From contig JAKZAN010000006.1 of assembly GCA_023053545.1 (NCBI GenBank), positions 10,696,351 through 10,760,350 on the forward strand: DNA of 64,000 nt, in the 5' to 3' direction. Source of the DNA: Lepidurus packardi. Taxonomy: Eukaryota; Arthropoda; Branchiopoda; Notostraca; Triopsidae. Below are positions 33,001 through 43,809 of this stretch, in pieces. The first letter of the stretch is position 1, and each line of letters starts with the position of its first letter. The translations under genes were made by a program, and so were the position numbers. The notes under the pieces were generated by a model. That model made no database searches, was not told the origin of the DNA, and was given only the letters and a program-made list of their open reading frames with translations.

Positions 33001-35757
33001 ACCATTTCCTCATGGCCCTCCCTCGCAGCCTCCATTAGGGGTGTGTATCCTTCATCGTTCACTTCCTCGATGTTCGCTCCTCTCTCCAGGAGCAACATGG
33101 CTAGTTCCACATGTCCTCCACAGGCGGCTAACGTCAGCGGGCTTTCAAAGCTATCAGCTGGCATGTTAACTTGCGCTCCCGAGTCGAGCAACAAGCGAGC
33201 CACTTCCACGTGCCCGTCCATGGACGCTTCCATGAGCGCGGTGTGCATCTCGTCCGTTTTGTGCTCTTGGTCGGCTCCCGCTTCCAACAAAAAACGGACC
33301 ATCTCCAGGTGACCTTTATAGCAGGCTAAGGTCAGCGCAGATTCCTTAAACTCGTTCGAATGCGTGTTGATGCCTGCCCCGTGATCCAAGAGAATCCTGG
33401 CTACGCCCACGTGCCCGGCCGAGGCTGCTTCCATGAGAGGCGTATGTCCATTCTCATTGTGGTCTTCCACGTTGGCTCCAGCCTCGAGCAACAAGCGCAC
33501 TACTTCCTCGTGCCCTGAAGCGCAGGCGTACATCAGCGGCGTGTTCCCTAATTATTCACAAACAGAGTATTAGCCTCACTTTCAGAAGGAAAAGCGAGCT
33601 TGCTTTCAAGGGGAAAAGGACTAAAAAAAAGGGTCGTACCGGAGGCTGATTGGGCATTAACATCCGCATTGTGTTCTATGAGAAGTCGGACGATGTCGAC
33701 ATTGCCAGCGGAAGCCGCCTCCATGAGGGGCGTGCAGTCTTGCTTGAGCCCTTTGTCCTCGACGTTGGCGCGCATCGCGAGTAGGACTTGGGCAAGTTCG
33801 TAGTAGCCGGCCGAGCAGGCCAAGGACAGGAGACTCTCGCCTTCTTCCGTCGTCTCATGCACCGATCGCCCTTCGTCGAGCAGGCGACGCACGGCGTGGA
33901 CGTCGCCTTCGTTGCAGGCTTCCGCCAGGGAGCGGCGTGAAACGGCGGAGGAACCACCCGCGCCGCTGCCGAATCGCACCGTTTCGTCGTCACTCCGCCC
34001 ACTGGAAGATTCGCTGGGATGGGTGGCGGCCGTCGAGGACGATGAAGACGAGGTGCTGATCACCGCGGACGGTCCCACACCGTCAGATCGCATGCGCGTT
34101 AAAGCGGCCGCGGCTTCGTCCAAAGCGCAGGAAACGCTTGACGTGAGACGCGACAGCACTTCAGGATCGCCGAATCGCTTCCCGTCAGCTGACAGCTTAC
34201 CAATGCCTACAAAAAAAGCGTGTTATTTTCTACTTCAGATGTCCTTACGTTCTTTTCGAATTTTCAAATCTTCTTATCCCACTTTTTAAAAACATTTTTT
34301 TAGACTGAATGTGCCAACTCCCTAGTCCCTCTTTATCCCCCTTCTAATTACAATAATACAGAATAAAATAGGCTTACCGGCTGCTTCCAGGAGAGCCTCA
34401 ATTCGCGCTTGGGTTTCGGGGTCAATTCTTTGAAGCTCGGTTTCTGAAACTGGAAGGGATCCTGAGTGTGACAGCAGAAAACGTCGATCCAGGACGTCTT
34501 CGCATAGGTCACTTGGCTCGATGCTAAAGGATTCCACCTAGTGATAATAAGAACGAGTTAAGATCCAGAGACACTGTATAAGAGGACCAATGCCATAAAT
34601 GAATGACAAGAGAACATAAAACCTACAGAAATGAAATCAAAATAAAAGTATGGTCATTTCTATCTTGAAAGACAGTAAAAAGGATAGGATCACTATTCTA
34701 AAAACGTAAGCTAGTGTACAGACTAAATGGCGGCCGTGTTTTGGTTTACTGTTCAGAATTTCACAATGCAGAGACCAAAGCAAAACCTTCCAGAACAGCA
34801 AAAGTCCCCCGCTTTAAACTGTGCTGCTATTTTCCGGTTTCTGGGTAGCTTATTGCTTCTTCAAAGTCCCCAAAAGCAGAAGAAAGGCCGGGAACACGTT
34901 CCTTAGGTGTTAGAAACGTCACTCAGACAATCAGAAGCTTAGTTGTGCTGTTTTAATGTGCTTTAGTAAATAATAAAGTGCTTTCATGTGATTTACTTGA
35001 GGCAGAATAACACTTAACATGCTGGGACGCATTATAGTTGATGCTATTTACATACCACTTGAGGTTGTTTCATAACATAACCTAAGAAGCTAAGCTTTCC
35101 TAGAATTTACAGTTGATCAAAAGTTTTTATTTTATTTTTTGGAAGGCTTGTTGCATTTGCTGGATCTTTGGCTAGGCAGCATGAAAGGCTAAACGAGAGA
35201 GTATTGCCACTAAAGACGGCCCAGATGTGTGTCTGTCTATAGTGAGCATACATTTTACAGTAGGCAAGCCTTTCACCTCGCTGACCTGCAAGGTACAACT
35301 GGACATTTGGATTCATGATTTTCCTCCACCAGATTGCAGAAAGTATTATTGATTTAAAGGAATAAAATGTCTAATAATATACCTCCGAAACGTCGTCGTC
35401 ACTATCTGAGGCAAAAGTAGGCGAGGAAAAATCCGGGACTGGATCTCCTGTGGACTGACTGGCACTTAGACCTGGCTCTTGACCCGAGCCTGCTGTGCTA
35501 TGGCTACTGAGGGCTTTCCTAGCTTTGTTGGCTAATGCTTTGGTGGTTTGCGATGAATGCTGCAAAACCGTACGAATATTAAAAGTGGCCGATCCTGTTT
35601 TATTGGGCGCGATGGGCGCCGAAGTTGACTGATTACTGTTCGATACTAAAAGATTGCAAGTTTGGCCCGGGCCAGATTGACTCGGCTGCGCTCGGACCTC
35701 GTGCTTCACGCCGTTCCTTTGCTTTTCCGCACTGGAACTATGTACCACATTCTGCAT
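18655..35757 (-). CDS. mask: Mask / ANKHD1: multiple ankyrin repeats and single KH domain protein
   Basis: 25 coding exons, all phases consistent, 3325 residues: 35383-35757, 34378-34537, 33640-34206, 32981-33547, 32467-32768, 30774-30989, 30382-30697, 29969-30273, 29747-29839, 29533-29688, 28495-29196, 27921-28443, 27478-27828, 26015-26257, 25455-25718, 25271-25378, 24670-25190, 23858-24593, 23297-23738, 22431-22802, 21756-22138, 21123-21688, 19303-20808, 18753-18932, 18655-18678. Order: acidic N-terminus, DPETQARIEALLEAAG, first ankyrin array (about residues 230-800), Gln-rich region (about 1020-1430), second ankyrin array (about 1715-2060), a basic/acidic low-complexity stretch, a KH domain with IGRGGCNINAI (about 2380-2460), and a Pro-rich tail ending PTMWGKWTQ. 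Mask acts with the Hippo effector Yorkie/YAP and in receptor-tyrosine-kinase signalling in flies. The length lies between human ANKHD1 (about 2540) and fly Mask (about 4000). Confidence 0.95.
20966..20998. repeat. Poly(C) tract, 33 bases, in a mask intron
   Basis: An uninterrupted run of C inside the intron between mask exons 22 and 23. Its length is probably polymorphic and poorly determined by sequencing. Confidence 0.95.
26258..27477 (-). other. Long mask intron (1.2 kb), no gene seen
   Basis: Lies between exons 13 and 14, AT-rich with A-runs. No coding or RNA gene was recognised. Confidence 0.6.
31167..31426 (+). mobile_element. Solo LTR, 260 bp, with 4-bp target duplication
   Basis: Starts TGTTAAGTTACGCC and ends GTCATTAACA, so the termini are the inverted pair TGTTAA/TTAACA. 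It is flanked on both sides by AAGC (31163-31166 and 31427-31430). The body is GA-rich in the middle. No internal retroelement sequence is present. A 4-bp duplication is typical of several arthropod Gypsy-type elements. It lies in the 1.5-kb intron between mask exons 5 and 6, antisense to mask as written; orientation is not proven. Confidence 0.8.
31862..32330. repeat. Tandem duplication, 234-bp unit, in a mask intron
   Basis: 31862-32095 and 32096-32330 align throughout with moderate divergence. Shared blocks include ACTTATCGCTCAACAA, GCCACCTATGAAGCTTAA, AAATAACAAAATT and GAAACCCAAAGCAAAA. No coding potential. Confidence 0.85.
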
Positions 35758-36571
35758 CTTTACACTTTACACGTCCATTAAATTACGCCTTGAAATTAGC
35801 ATCCCAAATTTTCACAACTTTTAGATCGCTTTAGCACGTCTGATTAGACCTTCACAAAACTATGGCGTAGTCTCCACAAGCGATGGGAAATCCCTTCTAA
35901 CACTGACCCGCCATGTTGACTGCTTCTTGCGCCACCTCTTTGCCAAATCCAACGCCATCTGCGACAATGCGACCTACTAGCACCAACTTTGAATAAAGTT
36001 AGCCTACCCTTTTAAGCTTTCCTATGCGAACACCCTTATTGATCTCATTAACTTACTCAATAAATTAATAGTTACCATTAAAATTTAATCAATGAAAAAG
36101 CTATCTCAATAAACCTAAATAATTCAAAGAAATGGGACCGTTCTTCGGAATTTCACTGTTGGCAGTTATGGATGTCGAATACAACAGAATGATACTAGTT
36201 CCCGTCTTTTATTAAATCCAGCTTTTCTTCTTTTACCGTAGTGCAGTCGAGGCATTATTAACACTGCAGCTTGTCATTTCATGGGCGGTGGAAAAGTAAT
36301 ATTAGTAAGAAATAAGAAGTTTAAAAAATAGGCAATGACTCTTTTGTGTGTATACGTAGAAAACCATTCCAGATTTCAGTGCTAATATCTACAAAGTTTT
36401 TTGGACAGGGCAATGAGTATAATAATCTTGTGTAAAACCAAGAAAGGTTTTACGTGACATAGGGAAGTATGGGTGTTTCACCACAAGAGCTGTCTCCTTC
36501 TTCATTATTCCAAATCTGGTGCTATGTACAGCCTGACAGGAAAATCGCACACGATTAAAAAAAAAACTTGA
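35758..36571 (-). promoter_or_regulatory. mask 5' flank and kel 3' UTR
   Basis: About 0.8 kb between the mask start codon and the kel stop codon, both genes on the minus strand. An AGGTGGCGC (CTCF-like, minus strand, 35929-35937) and an AGATGGCG (YY1/Pho-like, minus strand, 35953-35960) lie about 170-200 bases upstream of the mask ATG. TTTATT at 36209-36214 (AATAAA on the minus strand) is a candidate kel poly(A) signal. Confidence 0.45.
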
Positions 36572-38973
36572 TTAGAAGGGCCGGTTAATCACGGCGACGC
36601 CCGTATAACTGCGGCCAATGCCCATGCAGACAGGTAACAAGCTCCAGACATTGGTGTCGGGATTGTAGACTTCCACGGAGGCCAGATTGGAGGTCCCATC
36701 ATCACCCCCGACCACGAAAAGCGAACCTTCATGGGACACGACCCCTGCGTTTCGGCGACACAAAATCATATCAGCGGCCGGTAGCCAAACGCCTAATTTG
36801 GGGTCGTAGCGTTCTACCGACTTTCGTACTACGGGGCCGTCATGGCCGCCGACGGCGTACAAGAATCCATCCAAGACGCCCACTCCAGCACCACTGCGTC
36901 TGCAGCCCATTTCCGCCACCAAGTACCAGGAATCTGTCACGTGATCATAACGTTCTACTGACGACAAACATTGCCGCGACGCTCCATCATATCCACCCAC
37001 CTTAGTATATACAAAAAAGTAAGGAACGTTCCAATTTTCGTTCTTGTGGATAAGGTTACCGCGTAAATAAAGCCGTCGAGGACAGCCACGCCCACTGAGC
37101 TCCTTCGGGTTGACATGGGCGCAATAGACAACCATTCCTGGCGAGAAGGATCGAAAGTTTCCGCCGTATTTAAGCCTGTCGAACCGTCAAACCCACCCAC
37201 CGCATAAATGCAGTTGTTGAGCACAGTCACGCCCAATGTGGACCGCCGAGACTCCATATCTGGCGCCGGAAACCATTGATCCAACTGTGGCTCGTACATG
37301 TCTACACTGCGCACGCGCAGAGCGCCATTAAAACCGCCTATGGCATAGACCCGTCCACAAACCACTGCCAATCCAGCCCTAAATGGCAAAAATTACATTT
37401 AAATTTAAATAAGCAATAAAACTAAATAACAATCTTGGAGGAAATAAATAATAATAATACTTATGACAAAAAGGAAACATAAAGTATACAATTAGGCGAA
37501 ACGCGCAAAGACAATGCACCTGCATCTTCTGGTGGGCATTTCAGCTAAAGGATACCATCGGTCTGCTTCAAAATCGTAGCACTCGACACCTCGGATGGCC
37601 TTGGGAGATTGGCCCCCCACTACGAGCAAAACCTGCATTGAAAGCGAGCAAAAAGAGTTCCCAACCGCCTTCTAAATCATTAGGCGGAAAGTTAAACTCA
37701 CTTTGGGCAAGCCAGAAGGTCGCCGTGGCCTCGTCCGTGGCGTCCTGAAAAGCAGCTTTTGTTCCCCTTTCAACAAATGGTATTTCAGGGCTTCAATCAA
37801 GTAGTCTTTGCCTAGGTTTCAAAGTAGCATGAAGCACTACACGACGATTTACTCCAAGATTCTGTCAAACTTACATTGAGAAGACAACTTCATTAAGGGG
37901 TCTTCTTCTACTTTTTGGACCAGATATTCTTGCGACAACAAGGGCAGCCGGACATGAGCCATAAGATCCGGTAGATGATTCGTACGCATTTCAGGGTCAT
38001 AGTTAATCCACGCGACTACACATTCGTAAACCTAAAAGCAATCGATATGACGTTAGAATTTAAAAAAAAAATGTTCTAATCACTTGTTCTTCGTTAGGAA
38101 CTGTTAGCTTATCGCTGGCAATTAATCGGGCAACTTCTTCCCAAGAAAGGTTGAAAAATTCTTCGTTTTCTACCACATCCCTAATATTTCAACTTTTACT
38201 TTTGAAGATCTCTTTCTTTTAAAGATACTTACGAAAAGTGCTGCTCGACGTACTTGTCGGCGAGCGCCTGCAAATCGGGACAGTGATGCAGATCGGCAAA
38301 ACTTCGGATCCCCAAGCAATTGGAAGGGTGGAGTTGGGTGACTAAGAAATCACAGCAGGCATCTTTGACATCGGTTAATTGAAGCAGGTTAGCGGCCGGC
38401 AGTAGAAACTGGACATTGTCTTCTGTCACTTGGACTTCAGCAGTGTACACATAATTGAGTAAAATATCGAGAGCTTTGGCGTCAATATCTTGGAGGATGA
38501 TATTTGTCTGTCGACTTTCTTCGAAATTCGCAAACATGGCTTGGAAATAGGGACTACACGATGATAAGATTACGCGATGGGCCGGGAACTCCCGACCTTG
38601 AGCAACTAAAGTTACGTCGCACAGCATGTGATCCCTAGGTAAGGAATTATAACGCATTTTCTTACTCATTTTCTAAGAAATTTCTAAGGGAACTAGTTAC
38701 TTGCGCATATAGTTGATCTTTGAGAAAGCTTTATTGCAATGGTCTGCATTATGGTACGTTGGTCGTTCTGCAAGAGAATTACTGCTTTGTTCTTTCTGCG
38801 AACTCTCGTCGAGCGAATTCTGGCTGGCATGGCGCAAAAGCAGCTTGCTAGAGTAGAAAATATGCACAAAAAAGGCTAATTAATACCATTTAGATCTTTA
38901 ATGAGGTGTTTTCTAGTTACCCCGCGTTAGGTGACAAACGATGACCGGACGGTGCCAACCGTAATTCGTTCAT
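36572..38973 (-). CDS. kel: Kelch-like BTB-BACK-Kelch protein, KLHL2/KLHL3 (ring-canal Kelch) type
   Basis: Nine exons with consistent phases give 608 residues: 38921-38973, 38701-38847, 38233-38634, 38084-38180, 37875-38031, 37702-37811, 37520-37632, 37060-37378, 36572-37000. The BTB domain (about residues 60-165) begins HMLCDVTLVAQGREFPAHRV and is followed by BACK (about 170-270) and six Kelch blades from about residue 323, with repeated YAVGG and SVERYD motifs. The last blade ends GRSYTGVAVINRPF, as in KLHL2/KLHL3, the vertebrate counterparts of fly Kelch. These are Cullin-3 substrate adaptors that bind actin or specific clients. The stop is TAA (36572-36574). The intron before exon 3 has several AG sites; only the one giving MRKDHMLCDV keeps frame. 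Head-to-head with the pyrophosphatase gene. Confidence 0.93.
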
Positions 38974-39365
38974 AATTTTCGTATTTGGACTCGAGAAAAA
39001 CACGAAAACGAAATGCACTAAGAGCTCACTTCCTACGGTCTTTTTGTTATGCGACTGCTACAAACAGTTACACCCCTTTAATCTTATCAAATCACAAAAA
39101 GGGGTCGTTAACTTGACCTAATTTTGGGTTGACGACCTTGACATTTTCGCGCAAATGACCTTCTTATTTGATTTCAAAACCGCAAACTAAAACCACAACG
39201 GTACCCGTAAACTTCTTTGTTTTCCCCGATCAGCTGATTATGCTTTTTCCTATTTTTTAAGTCATTATAGATGGCGTTGCCGGTCACATCCGTGACAAAA
39301 GCTCGTACAAAGCGTTACAAAGATAACTCCTCAAAGTAATCAGATTTAAAAGCATACTAATCTTA
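38974..39365. promoter_or_regulatory. Shared divergent promoter of kel and inorganic pyrophosphatase
   Basis: Only 392 bases separate the two start codons. AGATGGCG, a YY1/Pho-like core-promoter motif, lies at 39269-39276, about 90 bases before the pyrophosphatase ATG. No convincing TATA box was seen, which fits broad, housekeeping-type initiation. Confidence 0.6.
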
Positions 39366-41237
39366 ATGGCTGGGGCGAAATTACTCTCGCTGTTTTGTGA
39401 ACAAAGACGAGTTTCTAGTTTGGCCCAAATCTGGTCCACTTCTTATAGCAGCACTTTCGCAGTAGCGCTAGGCGTAGAGTCCAGGTGCCTAAAAAAGCCA
39501 CGCCTCCTTATTCCTAACTCCTCCATTAGTACCGTCGGCCAAGTACAGCAACTGCGATTGCCACGACGCTCTTTCCCAGTGACAGTTCGTCAATTTTCCA
39601 GTGCTAAAAATTCGCGCAGCATGTATCGTACGGAAGAACGTGGCGTGCCAAACACGGAGTCCTATCGCGTATTTATTCGTAAGTTAAAATATTCAAATTG
39701 TGTTATCATTCCCAAAAATAATTGGTTAAAAACACATTTGGCGTCTGTCGTGCCAAGACAACCGGTCTCGTTTCAATCCCTAATGTTTTTTTGTTTTTTT
39801 TTAAGAAGGTCAGAGTTAGAAGTGAACTGAAGATACGGTCGTGATCTGACGTGAATGTCATTAAATTTATAAGGTGAAATCCTCCCATCCAATCCAATCA
39901 TTGGGGTTTTGGTACCTGGGATTTTTTTCTGCACGTGACGTTGCACCGGTCTGAACCAGAATTACTTATCTTGTTGTAGATGGGTTTCCTTAGCAACGAA
40001 AGATTCTGACGTTCTTTGAACTGATCTCTGATCGTTAACTATCCATTCTTGCAGGTAATGAATCCGGTCCAATCTCCCCTTTCCACGACATCCCACTCTA
40101 CGCCAATGAAGAAGAGAAGATTTGCAACGTGGTTATAGAAGTCCCCAGGTGGACTAATGCCAAGATGGAGGTAAGATTGTAAGATGATGTACTTCCTGCC
40201 ATTAAGTTATTCCACGTGTTGTATGTTCATACACTCGTAGATTTGCAAGGAAGAGGCTTTGAACCCCATCAAGCAAGACATAAAGAAAGGCAAACTTCGC
40301 TATGTGGCCAACTGCTTCCCTCACCATGGCTACATCTGGAATTACGGCGCCCTTCCCCAAACCTGGGAAAACCCACACGTTCTGGATGCTCATACGGGCT
40401 GCAAAGGCGACAATGATCCCATTGATGTGTGCGAGATTGGACACCGAGTATAAGTCAACCTTATCAATCATAAACTCTCTTCTGTAACGAGTTATCTCGC
40501 GAATAGGTTGCCAAACGAGGCGACGTTATCCAAGTGAAAATCCTGGGAACAATTGCCTTGATCGATGAAGGTAACTTTTTTTTAGTTTATTTACATATTT
40601 TATATATGCATATAGGTGAAATTATAGATGTATATAGGTGAAACTGATTGGAAGATCATTGCGATCGATGTCAACGATCCCCTGGCCGCGTCTCTGAATG
40701 ACATGGATGACGTGGAGAAGCACATGCCCGGTTTCATGGCCGCCACCGTAGAATGGTTCAAAATTTACAAGATGCCTGACGGCAAACCTCCCAACAACTT
40801 TGCTTTTGGCGCCGAAGCTAAAAACAGGGAATTTGCCTTGAAAGTCATTGAGGAAACTAACGCTTGCTGGAAGTCTTTGATGGCGAATCAGGCTGACGCT
40901 GCTGGAATTGAAAGGTATTTATGATATTCGTAACGGAAAACGCGATTTTAGGTTTTCTAATTCTCTTTATTTTATTCACGCATTGTTTTTGGATTTTTAA
41001 ACATCTGTTTCTCGTGCTGTAGGTGCTGTGTTGGCGTCGAGGACTGTGCCTTCAAAGTCAACGTGACCGAAGCCGAAGAGCACGTCAAGAAACACGGCGA
41101 ATGCGTGGGCGAATGTGAAGCTATGCCCGCGGACGGTATCTACAACATTTAACTCTATGTATTTTAATTTTTTAAGTAAAAAACGTTTTGCTTGTTTTGT
41201 AGTGGACAAATGGCACTACGTGAAACTGCTCAAGTAA
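39366..41237 (+). CDS. Nurf-38: Soluble inorganic pyrophosphatase (PPA1/PPA2, NURF-38 family)
   Basis: Seven exons with consistent phases give 374 residues: 39366-39678, 40055-40170, 40241-40447, 40507-40570, 40638-40914, 41023-41135, 41203-41237. Exon 3 carries the signature DNDPIDV (residues 200-206), whose aspartates bind the metal ions for hydrolysis of pyrophosphate to two phosphates. Other conserved parts are [31 protein letters not shown] and [16 protein letters not shown]. The first 85 residues are basic, Ser/Arg/Leu-rich and acid-poor like a mitochondrial presequence. An internal Met at residue 86 (39621-39623) would give a 289-residue cytosolic/nuclear form, the length of fly NURF-38, which also serves as a chromatin-remodelling subunit. 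The two forms are inferred. Confidence 0.95.
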
Positions 41238-43800
41238 AAGCACAAGACGACTGGACGACGGGAAGCAGATCCTTTAAACCTACATGGAATTAGATGGCAC
41301 CTGTGCAAATTCGTTGAAACTCGGGAAATACAATGCTTTCTGCACCTGTAACGTCACTATCCTATTTGCTTCTTGTACATTTACCTGCGAAGGGGAAGTC
41401 GTACTGCATCAAGCGTTGGAAGAGGAAAAGAATCCGCCACTTTTCATATAAAAAATAAGTGAACAAGCATAATAATCTAAAAGTTTATTGTTCTGTATCA
41501 CGTGTCAACAAAACCATGCACGTAGTAAAGAATTGGCAGTAGGTTTGTCCAAAAAATGAAAGCGCCTCAGACGTGTCTGGTAGGCCAGCTCAGCGAAATA
41601 AGATCTGCAATCTTGGGTGGGAACCTGGTCTTCTTTTTTTCAACTTGTTTTTGTCTTCCGCCGGGATGCAACAATGCCACTTATCTCTTGTCTTTTCGTC
41701 TTCTTAGCGATATCCAGCTTGGCCGTAGCATGTTTGTAGCCCTCTGCCTTTCTTTTTTTTCGTTTTTTTTTTTTTACAAGAGCTGGTGAATGGGGTAACA
41801 GAATAAAGGGGGGAGAATGTACGAAATGGGGCGGTGGGGGCGTTGCTGAATTTTCTCTATTTCCCACCCCCCTCCCCGATTTTTGGTTCAGCAATTCAAT
41901 GGACACAGAACGTCCAAACCATCCACGAATTACGAACTTGATCAATTCAAAGTTTGACAACCGATATAAACAAATCAAAATCATACAATTTTTTAGGGTC
42001 ACACCGGAAAAATTTTACCACGTGACAGGGTGAAAGACTTGGCTGGCTTTACATTGAATTTTTTTTGTTATCCGTCGGTACCAGATAACGCGAAACTTTT
42101 ATCCTTTTTTCGTTCGTTTTCCCCCAAAGTTGCACTGAGGCTTAAAAAAATTACCCCAAAAGTGGTGTCCAAATACTCTTGAACGCTTTATATTTTTTGT
42201 TGCAAAGTCGTTAACCCTTGGCACGAGGTTGGAAATAGAAAGGGAGCATAAAATTTGGTAACAAGGGGAGAGACCGAAATGAATGCGAGTTTTCACATAA
42301 TTTTTCTTCGAAATCGTTTGGTTAGACAGGCCTAAACAGTGTTTAATTATCTAGGTCACTCAATTCTTAGACAACGAGGCACTTTGGCAAGAACCACAAT
42401 TTTTTTCCCCTTTTTGTCGTATCGCACTAAAAATGACCGCAAACATCACACTTGGTTTCCAGTTTTGTTTTTCCCAAAAAATCCGCCAAAACTGTCCTCT
42501 CTTTTCATTTCCAACCCACGCAACTCCTTTTTCCCCAAAGTTAAAAAATAAATAATTTTCGTTTTAATCAACGGGCTTTTGTCTATGTGTGCACCATGTA
42601 ACTTTCCTTATTCTATTTTAAATTTACCTGGCCTGGCGCAAAGAAGAGAAAATGAGATACAACTCAAGGAAAATTAAGGAAAAGTTGACTTATGCTTTTT
42701 TTAGTTGCTAGATGGCGTTCCTGGTAGTCTTTTTTTTAACTTCTAAGGAATTGCATTTTCCTATTCGCTTTGTGCTTCGCAGACCAATCGACCTGTTGAT
42801 TTCTAGTTTTGGGTGGGGGAGACAATTTTCAAAATATATGAGAGAGAAAAGCCAATAATGGATTGAGCAGAAAAAAGGTTTTGCTGGCTGGTTTTCGATC
42901 AGGTTAATTCTTGTACGAATAAAGAAAAAAAGAACAGAAAAGGGGGAGGGGCAATTCAACGGCAGAGATCGTTTCTCCATCCTAAGTCCTTGTACCTGTA
43001 CTACCTACCCACCAAACGGTCCTACTGCACTTTTCAATTTTTTAGAGACATATTCCTATCGGCTGACATGGACCAATTAGCGCTTTTTCGCACCGCTAGA
43101 TGGCAATATGGGCGCTTTAACTTTGACCTTGCAATGACGACACGAGTTTAAAAAAAGGGTACAGCAATTTAGTCTTCACTCCACTCGTAGGCCTAAAAAC
43201 GTGGTATAAAAATGTCTCATAGACGCGCGACGTTCGTCACACAATTTTGCAACATTTCCTTGTATCCGAAAAGAGGAGGAAGGAGGGGGGGGGGAAGGAA
43301 TCTCGCATTTTTGCTTTTTTGACTTCTTCAAGGATCAAAGCGGCTAACTGGTCAAACTTGGATGGCTTCGGACAACACGAGGCTAACTTTCCTTGACACG
43401 GATTTTTTTTTTAAAGGAGATGGTTGGTTAATTTTGTGTTCATTTTTTTTTCTTCAAGACGGAGGAAAAAATGTTTCGCTGGGAACCTGTAAGAAATGAA
43501 ACCCGGTGGGAAGAAGCAAAACGAAAACTTGGTGTGGTTTGTTTTTTGTGTTTAAAATGGGAGAAAACGGCAATTCTAAAACTATGTGGTTTGTTATACG
43601 GATTCTATATGGATTCGACACGGAATTAGCAACGGCAATGAGCTATGGCGGAGGTTGGAAGTATGAAGCGACTATTGTAGTAAAAAACCTACATCGGAGA
43701 CCGGTCAACAGCTACAAATTTTTCTTTTTAGTTTCTAAATAGGTAAATCGACTGCAGTCAGAAGCGAAGAAATGAGCTGGAGGAAAAGAGGCGGTCACCG

Positions 43801-43809
43801 GCGCCACCT
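43801..43809 (-). promoter_or_regulatory. CTCF-like site AGGTGGCGC
   Basis: GCGCCACCT on the plus strand equals AGGTGGCGC, the core of the fly CTCF motif. The same nonamer occurs at 32158-32166 and 35929-35937. Nine bases are weak evidence taken alone. Confidence 0.35.
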
